Assembly: GCA_964036315.1 (NCBI GenBank)
Contig: OZ038492.1
Location: 36,147,118 to 36,211,117, forward strand
DNA from: Acanthosepion esculentum
Taxonomy: Eukaryota > Mollusca > Cephalopoda > Sepiida > Sepiidae
Reading direction: 5' to 3'
DNA: 64,000 nucleotides
The translations under genes were made by a program, and so were the position numbers. Of the stretch, positions 24,594-35,879 are shown in pieces. Under the pieces are notes generated by a model, which was not told where the DNA came from, did not search any database, and saw only the letters and a program-made list of their open reading frames with translations. How positions within the stretch are numbered: the stretch's first letter is position 1; every line of letters starts with the position of its first letter.

Positions 24594-24595
<2 letters not shown>
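24424..24595 (-). mobile_element. PLE C-terminus (second PLE type)
   Basis: The minus strand reads CKKRLKIMEALIIKLNKPTL then NNINFEHGHNILTVF and a stop. The plus-strand copy at 63690-63960 ends the same way. The EALxIKxxKPxLN pattern is the end of the GIY-YIG endonuclease domain of Penelope-like proteins. It differs from the CNCRNKN type at 14150, so two PLE lineages are present. Confidence 0.6.

Positions 24596-24643
<48 letters not shown>
24596..24643. repeat. (TA)n microsatellite inside a deleted PLE copy
   Basis: It lies between the PLE C-terminus on the left and the PLE-associated arm on the right, both read on the minus strand. Confidence 0.97.
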
Positions 24644-24645
<2 letters not shown>

Positions 24646-25030
24646 ATGTGTATTTGTGCAGCCACCATTTTTTCATGCATCTTTCACTGAAAACGGCCAA
24701 GGAAGATTTAATTAATCTTTTATTGAGTTTTTTCAGAAATCTAATATTTTTGCGTTTTTCAGGAACCAAGAAGCACATAAACCCCTCGAAATCCAGACTG
24801 TAAAATTACGATGTAGCTGCCATACAAAGAATTTCACCATTCAAAATGGCTAGAGAAGTAGCCAAAACTCGCAGAACACTTATAACTATGATCGATTCTT
24901 ATATTCTTTAACCTCTGAAAAACGAGAAAATGTTAGATTGCAAGAAAAATCAATAAAAGATTAATTATATCTTCCGTGTCGGCCGTTTTCAATGAATGAT
25001 GCATGAAAAAAGGTTTCTGTCCAAGTACAA

Positions 25031-25031
<1 letters not shown>
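24644..25031. mobile_element. PLE-associated inverted block
   Basis: Arms of about 110 nt at 24655-24770 and 24915-25025 are inverted copies, including TTTTCATGCAT, GAAAACGGCC and ATTAATCTTTTATTGA. The middle has CAAAATGGCTAGAGAAGTAGC, matching the centre at 10780-10815. Minus-strand coding-like SERCMKKWWLHKYTS parallels NEMCMKEGLLPKYTN at 10616. Confidence 0.5.
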
Positions 25032-25078
<47 letters not shown>

Positions 25079-25082
25079 CTCT

Positions 25083-25134
<52 letters not shown>
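25032..25134. repeat. (CTAT)n then (TA)n microsatellite
   Basis: About ten CTAT units, a short CT spacer and about 25 TA units, followed by GTAT repeats. The array starts at the same point of the PLE block (GTACAAAT) as the TA arrays elsewhere. Confidence 0.95.
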
Positions 25135-25146
<12 letters not shown>

Positions 25147-25159
25147 GTATGCATGTATA

Positions 25160-25450
25160 TATATATATATTATTTATTTATAGTATTCAAACAGCGCAAA
25201 GAACAAACATGAAAAGAAATTAGCAACACCTAAAAGCAACCCCCCCTTTGAAAATGCCTAAAGAAGTGGCCAAAAGCGCTTGGTACAATGGACAATACAG
25301 ACAACTTTTTGCACTCCCTGATTTTCACCAAACAGAAAAACTTAAGAATGTTGTAAAAACTAAATAAAATGTTAATCAAATTTTTCTTCTCTGTCATCTT
25401 CAACGAAACATGTCCAAAAGAAATATTTGCCGTCCAAATCTTGCTCGTCG
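25160..25450 (+). mobile_element. Diverged PLE-associated block
   Basis: Contains AAAATGCCTAAAGAAGTGGCCAAA and CTGTCATCTTCAACGAAACATG, counterparts of the centre and arm of 24644-25031. Confidence 0.4.
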
Positions 25451-27237
25451 TTTTGAGTGTCCTTTACCCGAAATTTCCAAATCAGAAAACCTTAAAAATC
25501 TGAAAGTTTTTCAGGTGCTGACATGACTTGTTACAAATGGAACATTTCCGAAAGCACTGGGAAATCTCCTTGTTCATGCGCAGCTGTTCTAATTGACCTC
25601 ATCTACTCTACGGGCGGGTTCTCCAGCCCATCTATGTAGCCTATGTTGGCGCCAGTTTTTTGTTAGCCAGTCTTTCGTTCGTGGATTATTTACCAGGAGT
25701 TTTGTGCTCAGTAAAGACATTTATATATTTTTGCAAGAAGTGAACATTTTTTTTGTAGACATACAGGAAGTACAAAACATTATTATCACGTGAAACTTTG
25801 ATTTCACCACCTAAGGTAATGTGTCAACATTACATGACGAGCATCTGTATCTGTATGTACTCAAAATTTATTAAATTTCATATAAAACTACATTCAACAT
25901 ATATATTATTTATGTAAAACTACCTTCAGGGCATATGTATAAGCTGTATTATGAAATGTAATTGGATAACGTGTTTATGCTTTGGTTCCATTCCCAAGAT
26001 GCCTCATTTTATAGATGTTATATACAAATTACATAGCCTGTATTCCAAAATTCGAAAAAAAAAAAATCTGAAAAACGAAGCACTTTCCGTCCCAAGTATT
26101 TCGGATAAATGATTCTCAACCTTTGAGGGATTCCTAGGGTGATCAAAAGTCTGCAACGTTAGACATTGCTATTAGGTTAATATTGATGTGGATCTTTCAA
26201 TATATGACACATTAATTTACGTCATTAGTATTTCCTATTGAATTAAGTGCCTTGACGATGTTGAATATTAACTATTTATTGTGTTAAATAAATGCGGTTA
26301 TTCATTATTAGGCTACAGACTTATCGATGTAGTATGTATGTATATTCTTACTTATGTCTCCTGTCGCCCTCGTTTTCGATTTGTTTTTGCATGGGCGCTG
26401 TCAATTCAATCTGTTCCATAGAAGTGTATTGTATAAGAAATGGCCCCGGCTACAAATACGCATAAAACCTTCCTTACAACGCTTTTTTCCCTTTGCGTTC
26501 CTTGCTTCAAGCAAATCAGAAATCGATTTCTTAGAATTCCTTTCAGGTTTTCGGAATTTTATTTCCTCTTCTCGTACCTCCGATTTATTTCATGATTACT
26601 TGTGTCGATTTTCCGTCTATCTTTTCCATTCTTTTCGATTCTTTTATTTTAATTTTTTTTTTCTGCTTTCCGCTACTTTTACTTAATCGGCTTTTTTTTT
26701 TCTTGCATTAAGTAGATACGATTCTTCTTATGTCTTTTAGTCTTTTATTCTTGCTTTGCAAATAATCATCTTCTTCCCCTGCTTTTATATTCCCAAACTC
26801 TTTACTTGCTTCATTTTTCAACCGTTAACTTTTGATAATTCACTTTTTTTTTTTCACTTCGCCTTTTTATTATCCATCCAGATCAACTTCTCATTCTTTC
26901 CATATCTGCCTAATCTTATGTTGCTATTTCTCAACCTTAGATATGTCTGGGATAAGGCCACAAAAGTTAGGCAACACAAAGCACTTCACATATTCGATAC
27001 ACACTGATAGAAGTAGTCGTATAAATAGACATATATACAGTCACGCGAAGACAATAGCCTAGTCAATTAAAACGATAACGAGATCATCTCGGGATCTTTC
27101 TGCAGAACCACGTATCAGTTGCTTCCAGAATATGTTGCTTACAAAATCTTTATCTGTAAGGAAATTGTCCTTTCCTCTTTTATTTACAGTGATGTTCTCT
27201 CTGTACCAAGCCCGGGGATTACTCGAGTTAGCGGGTT
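25451..27237. other. No recognised element
   Basis: Includes T-rich sequence at 26600-26900 with long phenylalanine-rich frames (26354-26686, 26756-27007) that I do not recognise and regard as composition artefacts. No clear repeat family match. Confidence 0.35.
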
Positions 27238-27700
27238 TCAGAATAAGACGCACAGAATAGGCTGATAATGTCTAAGATAACTGCAAACCTTAGATTTTAA
27301 CAAGTTAAGATTGTAATGATCAGGGAAGCATCCACTTGGGAGCCGGTTCCTCAAGTCAGTGATTCTCACCAAAAGAATACGAAGGGAATAAAGGTGGTGC
27401 TCTTCAATCTGCGTGGCATAGAGGGTCTTAGACGTGAAGGCTAAGACTAGTGAAACTAAGGAGTGTATATCTTCTGAACACTTTCTTTGGAAATAGCGAT
27501 AGAACAGGGGTTGGCTTGCGACGTCTCGTCTGCGAGAAAGAGTTTGTAGGGTGGAAAATAATTCGTAACCTAAAGGGACAGAGGGGCGATTTGGGACTCC
27601 ATCGAGAGTGTAAAGTGAAGACTGGATAGCTCCTGCCAATACAACAGCCTGATTTAATTCTTGTAAAGTTAGAAAATAGCAGAGGAAGTAAGATTCTTGC
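27238..27700 (-). mobile_element. LINE ORF2 C-terminal fragment
   Basis: The minus-strand 133-codon frame has LSRRRDVASQPLFYRYF and CSEDIHSLV, then ITDLRNRLPSGCFPDHYNLN. This matches the RRNVASLSLFYRYFHGKCS and SLPxGCFPDHYNL blocks of LINE tails. An upstream frameshifted part begins near 27700. It is the most continuous LINE tail in the window. Confidence 0.75.
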
Positions 27701-28104
27701 AGAACCGGTACAGGGAACCGACCGTTTTTCCATGTAGGATTATGAACCGAAAATAAGAAATAATTAATAATAAAAGAAACATTAAAAGTTAAAGTAATAA
27801 AGTTACTTTAAAATATAGATAAGAACGATAATTAAGAAGAAAGAAAGAAAAAAGTAGATTATAAAAATAATTTAAATGAATATTAAAACTCCCATCATGC
27901 TCCGGAACAGACGGTTTTCTTTTCGTCAGTTAAAACAGAAATTAAATTTTCTCTCTCTTCATCTTCAATAATGTTTTCCGTTATTTTTCTTTTTATATAC
28001 TATCACAGATTTTTACGGCACGCGATCACAAGACTGAGGCATGCGGGAACGGTGGAACTGACAACAGAAGATGATGCTTTGGAGACTATTGAGTGAACAA
28101 GTAT

Positions 28105-28436
28105 GTCCTTTATTATTATCCTTTAACGTGTGAGATGTTAAAATCATACAAGTACAGAAGTTTAAATATATGGGAAGTGTATTGGAATAGCAAAAGATGC
28201 CTTCCAAAAACTGCGCAAAGTATTATGAAACTGGAAAATTTCGTTAGAAAAATAGTAAAGATTGATATACTTCTTTGTAATATCAATTCCCCTGTATGTC
28301 AGTGGATGCGGTATTTCTTTTTTTACAGATGAAGAGAAAACTAGAGTCAGTTAGAATGTGCTTCTGCAGAAGGATGCTGAGAATGCCAGAGAAGGACCGT
28401 GTTTACAACAAAGAAGTCTTAAGGGAAATGGAAACT
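28105..28436 (+). mobile_element. LINE ORF2 C-terminal region, part 1 (split copy)
   Basis: Frame pieces VQKFKYMGSVL-like and MKRKLESVRMCFCRRMLRM then EKDRVYNKEVLREMET are the post-RT tail of the same LINE family seen at 45403-45588. Coding stops at MET; the next residues expected from the 45403 copy (KRKLIL) appear 770 bp downstream at about 29206. Confidence 0.7.
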
Positions 28437-29205
28437 AATCTTACACTCACTGATTGACTTCATGCTCTCGAAATCTTTTGATTTAGTGTATTTTTCATAT
28501 TTTGTGAGCGGACCCTTTACACTGTTCATATCTGTAGTATTTATCATGTTTTTGAACGTTCTGTTGAATGTATGTTGCTGAAGGAAGTTACTAATCGGCC
28601 CCGGTAGCACTTGTCCGATTACGGTTGCTGTCCATCAGTTTCCGTCACCACCCTCTGACGAACTCTGCTGGCCCGCATCACAAGTTTACGTGCTTGCCAC
28701 GGCACTATAACGATCAGCGCTATCAGTACTATCGAATTGGTCGCCATTGAGATCGCCTCGGAAGTAGTAGTCCAATCCAAGCGCCCTCTTAGCTCTACTC
28801 GCCTCTCTCGCAAGTCCTCCCACGAATCCTGTTCCTTTGGTATTCCCTAGTACTTACATTAGGATCTGCGTATAGTAAATCGTGTTCCTTAGCAGCCTGA
28901 TCTAATTTATTCACACCCGGCGAGTACTTTAGTCGCTTTAAATCGGTTCCGGGACCCAAAAATTGATAGCCTGGGACGGTGAATTCTACTAACTTTCGTT
29001 TTTTCCTTCGCTCCTCTCTTTGTTTTGACGGTGCCATCTATTTCCGGTTCCGTATTTCAGTTATCTCCCCTTACTCAGTAACTGTCCACTCTTTTTTGAA
29101 AACATCATCGAAAATCTTTCATTCATCAATAGCAGGTCTGTATTCTAGTATAGGGACTATTTCCTCTCATTCAATGTCACGGTGCAATGGCACGTTAGCC
29201 TTATT
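28437..29205 (-). mobile_element. ~770-bp insertion splitting a LINE; viral-like cargo
   Basis: The left flank ends in MET of the LINE and the right flank resumes with LRIRKRHFLG. Imperfect flanking repeats ATCTTACACTCA (28438-28449) and ATTCTTACTCA (29203-29213) may be a target duplication. On the minus strand the insert carries a decayed frame (29040-29190, four stops), then the phospholipase-like ORF, then a 64-codon overlapping frame (28619-28813) with a hydrophobic stretch (SIVLIALIVIVPW). No terminal repeats were found. Confidence 0.55.
28795..29037 (-). pseudogene. Phospholipase A2-like ORF of parvovirus type (endogenous viral fragment)
   Basis: An 80-codon frame starts at an ATG at 29035-29037. 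After a basic N-terminus (about residues 5-16, KQREERRKKRKL) it carries YQFLGPGTD at about 25-33, the calcium-loop signature, and LDQAAKEHDLLYA at about 44-56, with the catalytic His-Asp pair and the following Tyr. This pairing is established for the phospholipase A2 domain in the VP1 unique region of parvoviruses, and similar domains occur in some adintovirus/Polinton-like elements. Which source applies is unknown. The frame ends soon after the domain in a short basic tail; an overlapping frame continues. A GTAAGT lies at the end of the domain, so splicing cannot be excluded. No capsid region is recognised, so the copy looks truncated and non-functional. Confidence 0.6.
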
Positions 29206-29465
29206 CTTACTCAGAATCAGAAAAAGACATTTCTTGGGCGCATAATAAAGATAGAAGGCTTGAAAAATTTGGCATTCAAAAGATACACGTGAACAAGGAC
29301 AAAAGAGAAGCATATGGCTACCTACATGATAAATATTAAATAGGTGGTAAAACAGGGAGTAGGATATATAGTAAAATAATAAACACCACTAAGAGTTACA
29401 AATAACAGAAAGATGTGGAGAGCTGTGGTCGTCTATGTACAGAAGGTTCATATAATAAGAATCTC
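29206..29465 (+). mobile_element. LINE ORF2 C-terminal region, part 2 (split copy)
   Basis: Reads LRIRKRHFLG then, after a one-base shift, RIIKIEGLKNLAFKRYT and, farther on, NNRKMWRAVVVYVQ. This aligns with GHLRFLRHIMRKDGLENLIL at 45403-45588 and with the terminal WRAxVVHV block of the family. Confidence 0.7.
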
Positions 29466-29619
29466 TTACTTGGCATACTATGGATGCGCTGTCAAACACA
29501 TGTTGACGATGGTACTACCTTGAGTAGTAATAGTCTTTCGTGACCCATTGCTTCAGGGCGTATTTACTGTCTCTTTTTCTTTTCAAACTGCACAAGGCAC
29601 CAATGCCGTTAATCGGGAG

Positions 29620-30130
29620 GATGAAGCGTTGAACCGCCTCTTAATTGTTGTTCTTTGTCCAGGCCATCTATTAGGGTTCCAACTATGGGAAAATTGTGAA
29701 CACCCGAAACGAAAACAAAACATTATGAAAGTATAAACATAGGTTTCTATTGCAAAAATACCAGCAATAAATTTTGATATAAAAAATTTCCATCAATATT
29801 ATATTTATAGTAAAATTACCAACAATGCATTTTTAAAGCAAAATGACCGGCACTATGTTTTATATTTAGCTGTAGAGATTCGATTGCATTCAAAACATTT
29901 AGCTGAAGCCATATTATATAGTAATATTACTAACGATACATTTTATAGTAGAATTACTAACAATAATTTTTATAGCAAAATGACCAACTATTCAATTTAT
30001 CTGTAATTGAAGTCATACAATTACGTTCAAAATATATTTAGCTGAAGCCATATAATTGTGTTCAAAATACGTAGATTTCGGAATTAAATAAGCCATAGAG
30101 GTTGATATGACGCTTAACAAAATCAAGCAT
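29620..30130 (+). repeat. Dispersed repeat D1, copy 2
   Basis: Matches 4755-5115. AGCTGAAGCCATAT and TTTATAGTAAAATTACC segments recur inside, so it has grown by internal duplication. Confidence 0.55.
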
Positions 30131-32770
30131 GCAAATCCTCCTTCTTTTTACTTTCCTTTATCCATTTTTAAAAAATTAATCTCCAGAGCATGCACTATAT
30201 TCACAGTTTACCCCAAGAGGATCTGCATAAACTTATTTTTTTTATCGTATATCTAGCGTATACACATTATGATTTCACTGAAATCGGACAAAACGTCCTT
30301 GCGTTCATGTGGAATATAAAACAAATCAAACTTTAAGCAATTGGGACAAAGTCTATGAAGAAAAGAAGGCGTCATTTAAGGCTGGTGCCTTATTTTACTA
30401 CACAGTAATTACCCGACACATGACGATCGGGGTTAAAACTCAATCTATATTATTCTTATTTCGACTTACGCCGTTTGTGTCACACCTAAGACGACGCGGT
30501 CCAGTTCTTGGTTGTACGCCATATTGGTTTGCTATGTATTCACATTCTTTTGCTGGGTTCTTTGTAGCGTTTCAACTCAGATGAGACGCCAGGTTCTTTC
30601 GCAGTATGCGGCTACTTCTACTCGAAAGCTTGTGGCTAATACAAGGAAAATAATTCATTGGACGTATCGTAATCCAAGAAAATAAAAAAAGAACACGAGA
30701 TAAAATTGTAGCAGTGAGAAAATTTTATTCAGTAGCAACCCTCCCGCAAGGGCCAGCTTTAGGCGAGCGATGACAAGTCTGGAGAGTTGTGGGGGCGATT
30801 GATCTAACCGGCATGTGCTTTCATTTCGCCGTCCACTCTTTTAGCCTGCTAGGGACCACAGTCTTAAAGATAACCAGACTTCTTTGTCCTGTCAGCTTTC
30901 GTCATGAAAAATCATTCATTAAGAACTTACAACTTGATCTGATTATTAGTCCGTTACAATCTGCAAACCTCCTCTCTCAGGGTCGATTGACCTGGTGCTT
31001 CGGAGGTCCGCTCCACTCAAATGACATTCCTTGTCAAGACAATTTGTCCAAACGATTTGTGTAACATCCTGTAGATGTGTCCTTAACAAGATATCAGCTG
31101 ACAACTGATATGGCTATATGTTTCCGGAAAGTTGCTGCCCTTCATTAGTCGCAAGTGTAACGTTTTCTGATGATGTTGCTTCGAAAAAAAGCAAACCTAT
31201 CATCATGCAAGTGACATTTTTAAATGCTCTGAAAAGGGAAAAACGTCGAGGAACATTGACCGGTTTCCTGGTTTAGCCGTTCCTCTCTGGATTAAAATAG
31301 GTGCATATGTGTATAAATATGTATGGGCTTCCCTCTAAGAGATAAGGGACTTTTCTTGTTAAACTATAAGTTGGTGAATTTCCAAACAAAAACAAAAGAA
31401 AAATAAAGAAAAACGAACTCACTTTTTTTTTCTTCACTCGATTTTATGCTGTTTCCGTGTACTGCAAGAGAGAAAAGACCGAGAGCCAATGACATCACTG
31501 GCAATAAATAAAGAAACGACTTAAAACAATTTCATTACGTGTATTTTATTTATGTCCTGCCAGTTTTTAGGCCTAAACATGTTAACTTATGTTATAGAAA
31601 TGTGTTGTTATGTCTTAGATTACGACTTTACTATTGCAGTGAATGACGTAAGTTCTTCACGGAAAATCGCGGACACGTTCCGACTTACACGAAAAATCGC
31701 GTTATTAGGTCACGTAGGAACGAAACTCTCTGTCGTAAGTCGAGGATCCTCCTGTATACCTAAACTATAATTTTGTCAAGTGAAAATTTCACTGAAATAT
31801 ATTGGATAATCTCCAAGTTCTCATCTGAAAGCAGTAAAAAAAACTTTCAATAAAATCGTTACAGGATGAGGAAAAAGGAAGGCGCCTTTTAAAATTAACA
31901 CCAGAGGCATATGGATTATAAAATCCTTCAAGCTTTCCCAGCTTCTTTTTCCGCTTTCCCCATTTGTTTTTTTTGTGTTTATTTTCCCTATTCTCTTTTT
32001 AGTTTTCACGTCGCTTTCATCCATTTTATTTTCTCTTTTTCTTTCGAATTCGTTTTAACCCCCCACCCTTTATTCGTATTCATTTCTTTTTTTTATTTCA
32101 TTCAGTATTTCTTTCTATAACCTTCATTTTTTTTTACTAACCTGTATTTGTTTTTTTTTTCTCCATATTTCCGTTTCCTCCAACTTTTTTCAAATTCTTC
32201 TCACGTATTCTCATCGCCTCCTTTCTCTCATCTCTTCTTTCCATCCTGTTTCTATTATTCGACTTGTTTCTACGTCACTCTCGTTTCTATTTGCTTTCAC
32301 TATTTGCTTTCTTTTTTTTTATTTCCGTCCTTTCGACCAAATATAAAACACGTCTGGCCTTTCGACTCCTGCATTCTCTTCATCCGGCTGGACAGTAATG
32401 GTATTATTTGGCGTTGGCGACTAATACACAGGGACTTTCAATGGCCAACAATTGGCCGTAATGCTGTTGGAGGTCACTGGCGCCTTGCACAATCGCCATT
32501 TTGTCTCATAGGGTCTGAGTGGCTCGCTTTCCAGTGCTTTGTATCTTGCGCATTTCCCTCACTGCTTGCATATACATTGTTTTCTCTTCCATTCACTGTC
32601 TTCTTTATTCGGCTGTCATAATTGCTACTTCTTCGCTTCTGCATTTCTCTTTGACTCGTACATATATTTTTATTGATTTTTATCCCATCACATTTTGGTT
32701 TAATAATCGGTGACCTCCTCTTCTCGCTCACGTCATTGATTCTTTCCCATTACTGATACCATATAACCTG
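30131..32770. other. Largely unassigned
   Basis: Frames at 30309-30584 (91 codons), 30789-31064 (91), 31552-31770 (72) and 31900-32621 (T-rich) are not recognised. 30731-30790 (AACCCTCCCGCAAGGG) resembles 18835. 31665-31760 holds a dispersed-repeat-like CGACTTACACG / CGTAAGTCG pair. A T/C-rich stretch fills 31920-32340. Confidence 0.35.
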
Positions 32771-32773
32771 GTG

Positions 32774-32910
32774 CAGTAGATTCCGGTTATTTGAGACACG
32801 CCGGGAAGAATGCAATTTGGTCCAATAAAACGGCTGCTTTGGCGAACTGAATCTATATTTTTTTTTTATGTGACAAGTTATTTCAGTACACGTTAGATCA
32901 TGATTCTCAT
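32774..32910. mobile_element. Possible pogo/Tigger-type transposon end
   Basis: CAGTAGATTCCGGTTATTTG followed by AGACACGCCGGGA resembles the terminal inverted repeat of pogo-group elements. No partner end was found. Confidence 0.3.
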
Positions 32911-32988
32911 CAGCTACAGGTCTTCTGTTGCTCTATGTGACCTTTGACGCTATACCATTTTCGTTTTATTTGTTGAACCATCAATTCA

Positions 32989-33300
32989 TTAAAACTCGAT
33001 AAGTAGGTTACTCACAGTTTCTCTTGCCTTCAATATGTCTTCTGGGTTTGAATTCTCCAAGCTCTCATTTCTCAGCATGTATCCCAGAAATGGCTCTTTC
33101 TGATTGGGCGTATAATTATTCTCGTTTTTATTTTCTTTAAAACATCGTAGTTGTTCATATGTCCCGTCTATGGAAATTCTCAGCATTCGTCGGGAGACAT
33201 AGATCTTTGCCACTTCAAGTCTCTTCTTCGTCTGTGAGGAAATGATCCAGCTATGTAGGGGAATAGCTATTGCATAGCATTTCAGTACTCTTTGGTTCTA
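32989..33300 (-). mobile_element. LINE ORF2 C-terminal fragment
   Basis: Minus-strand AKIYVSRRMLRISIDGTYEQ and FLGYMLRNESLENSN match the RRMLRISW and FLGHVMRNExLENL blocks of the family at 45403. Confidence 0.6.
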
Positions 33301-33507
33301 AGGATATTTTTGCTATCACATTCTGTTAATAACAATTTCCTGTTTGGTCGCGTTTTCCTTAAAATTCCTTTACTCACATATATTGTTAGCATTTGTCGGG
33401 TTGATGACCCCAACTTTTGTTGCATAGATTTTTCAGCAGTTAGGAAATTGTCCTCAACCTTTAGGGTGAAGCAAACCCGAGAAGAATATTGCCGGCCACA
33501 AGCTTAA

Positions 33508-33800
33508 CAAGAGAAGCTATGCAGATGATAGAGTGTTGAGAACAAACAGAGAACGGAAACTACCGGAGCTCGCAAAGAAGGTAGTGAAGGAAAGAAAGAA
33601 GAAAGAACTAAACATCAACTCTAAGAAGATAGAATGATTGATTGTCAACAAAAGAAACAACCCAACAAGCGACTTAAAAATACTTAAATAGAGAACGGAA
33701 ACCAATTCAAATATCTGGGAAATGTTTTAACAGAAGGATGGAAAATGCAACGCTGAAATCTGAAAACGCATTGTGAAAATGCCTCCCAAAAGCAAAGCAA
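33508..33800 (+). mobile_element. LINE RT fragment with YADD catalytic motif
   Basis: YADD is encoded at 33518-33529 (SYADDRVLRTN). It is followed by ELNINSKKIE, a stop, NKRNNPTSDLKIL and KDGKCNAEI with frameshifts. This is RT motif C and the downstream palm/thumb segment. A single stop in the first 45 codons makes it moderately young. Confidence 0.7.
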
Positions 33801-33869
33801 AGTATTAATAAACAGAAGAAATTTGACCTTCAAAGGACACATTCACGGCAAGAGGGACAAATCATATCA

Positions 33870-34150
33870 GCGTATAAGCAATATTTATGTTCTGAATGAT
33901 ATCAGAAAGAGCAGTACAAATGAAGAATGTATCGTTATGTTTTACGGATTATGCCGGTAATAGACAAGAATAGTACAGGTTCGTTAAAGACACTGGAACA
34001 AGGAATACAATATTTATGTTCTGAATGATATCAGAAACAGCAACAGAAATTAAGAATGTGTATTTGTGCTTCATAGATTATGTAGAAACGTTTGATAAAG
34101 TACGTCACAAAGAACTGTTGGAACTGCTAGGTAATCGTGACCTTTTGTGA
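33870..34150 (+). mobile_element. LINE RT fragment, duplicated motif A region
   Basis: VYLCFIDYVETFDKVRHKEL (about 34057-34116) is RT motif A with its catalytic Asp. Upstream, AQMKNV-SLCFTDYAGN at 33915-33960 is a second, shorter copy of the same stretch, joined by KDTGTRNTIFMF. Three partial copies of this LINE segment lie between 33870 and 35155. Confidence 0.65.
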
Positions 34151-34599
34151 AGGATGCCAGAGTAATGCAGGACAAAAAGATATAGTGTATATGACTAGGA
34201 TGTGTAGTCTCACCGGATTCATTCTGTTGTATCTGTTGACCATGTTCACCATAGTCTATGAATATAGAATCCAGCGCAGTACGTAATCTGTTCGATGAAA
34301 CAACGTTAAAGATTAACACTCACGAGTCAGACACTCTACTGAATCTGACTATATCGCCAATACCAGCAGCAGCTGTTCCTTAATTCTTCAGTCTTCGATA
34401 TCAAGGCTGGCTGTGAATATTCCGGAAAAAACATGGCCGCCTTTATACACCTCTTATTGAATATTTTGAGCCTTCTGATTGGTTAAAACTTCTATTGGTG
34501 AACTATAAAATGAGTCAGCTCATTTTGGCTGGCTCACTAGTATACCAAGGTACCCAAAAACTCCAACAGTGTCATTCTGATTTAGAAGCGTATCGGGAT

Positions 34600-35148
34600 T
34601 CATTATTAGCTAGATATACAAATTAAGCAGGGTCGATAGCATACATACAAAGGGAAGAACAAGATCTCCTACAGAAGTTAGTACAGGAAAGCAAGAAGAA
34701 AGGACTAAGGATCAATTAGAAGAAGACAAAATGCATGATTGTTTGTATCATGATTAGTAAGAGGATCTGTAATAACAACGACAACGCAGTTTATGCTGGT
34801 GACTTCTGTCTGCAGACAAGATACACCTGATTTTATTCACACATACACAATATGGCCGACACGGTACTACCGTATCTGAACAATAGTTGAAACGGTGCTT
34901 CTATTTCCTTAGTTTCCGATTACAACAGTTAGCAAAAGGGTCAGTCCAACAGGCAAATTACAAATTGGAGATACCACAGCCAAACAAATACAAGAATTTA
35001 TGATTTATAGATTATGCAGGAAATAGACAAGAATAGTGCAGGTTCATTAAAGACACAGGAACAAGAAATGCATTATTTATGTTCTCAATTATATCAGAAA
35101 GAGCAATACAAATGAAGAATGAGATGCTACAATCAAACAAGAACAAGA

Positions 35149-35155
<7 letters not shown>
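34600..35155 (+). mobile_element. LINE RT fragments interrupted by a 164-bp insertion
   Basis: EQDLLQKLVQESKKKGLRIN and TKCMIV lead up to 34764. After the insertion VSPTGKLQIGDTTAKQIQEF resumes the same protein region. FIKDTGTRNALFMFSIISER and MKNEMLQSNKNKNVY (35040-35152) then run directly into (TA)n where LCFIDY would follow. Confidence 0.65.
34765..34928. mobile_element. Short insertion in the LINE, possible 11-bp target duplication
   Basis: Flanked by TTAGTAAGAGG (34754-34764) and TTAGCAAAAGG (34929-34939), two mismatches. The LINE reading continues across it. The insert itself is not recognised. Confidence 0.45.
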
Positions 35156-35194
<39 letters not shown>

Positions 35195-35238
35195 ACTACC
35201 AGTCAAAAGTATTTGAAAACCTTAAAAAAGAATTATTT

Positions 35239-35270
<32 letters not shown>
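35152..35270. repeat. Two (TA)n arrays with a 50-bp spacer
   Basis: TA at 35152-35189 and 35241-35270. Confidence 0.95.
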
Positions 35271-35273
<3 letters not shown>

Positions 35274-35879
35274 AACCCTAATGAGCCAGACAAACCTACC
35301 AAGGTTTCACTTTGGCAGATCGTCAGGGTCAGCTTTCATGTTCCTGGCTCTTTCTTTTTTTAAATCTTTTGTTCCTATCGTGATTGATTTGGCTATTGTT
35401 AAATCAAGAATTCGAAGGTTTTTCGACACGATTATAGTCACCTATATTTATATCTTGGTAATACTGTCTTTCTACCCTAAATAATGATCTATCTAAGCTA
35501 ATGCTCTCATCATAAGTGAATATATATGCAAATGGTAAAACAGTCGGTGCACTCCAAAAATGTGTAAGACAAGATCTTCGTAGTTCATTTCTTTTGTGAC
35601 CTAGCCCGGGTGGCTCAATGGGGGGGGTGCTGGCTTGTAAAATCCAGTACAGCCAAAACCAAACTGCTAACGTTCCATCATCATCGCGCAGACATCGTGA
35701 TGTATGGGTGTTCTCTCAAGGAGACTCCTTTCTTTGAACGTCTCTAGGGACTCAATCTCTCCACAGACCTCCAGTGGAATTTATATATCCGATCTATTGC
35801 TAAATATGATGGTAAAATGTTTGTACGGCCCCAGTAAATATCTTTCACCCACTCCCATCTTTACAATTGACAAATCAGA

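Noticed and set aside
26354..27062. Overlapping plus frames of 76-110 codons
   Set aside because: T-rich sequence favours open frames; no motif recognised.
35596..35660. tRNA-like SINE head (GGGTGGCTCAATGG)
   Set aside because: A-box-like word only; no B-box.
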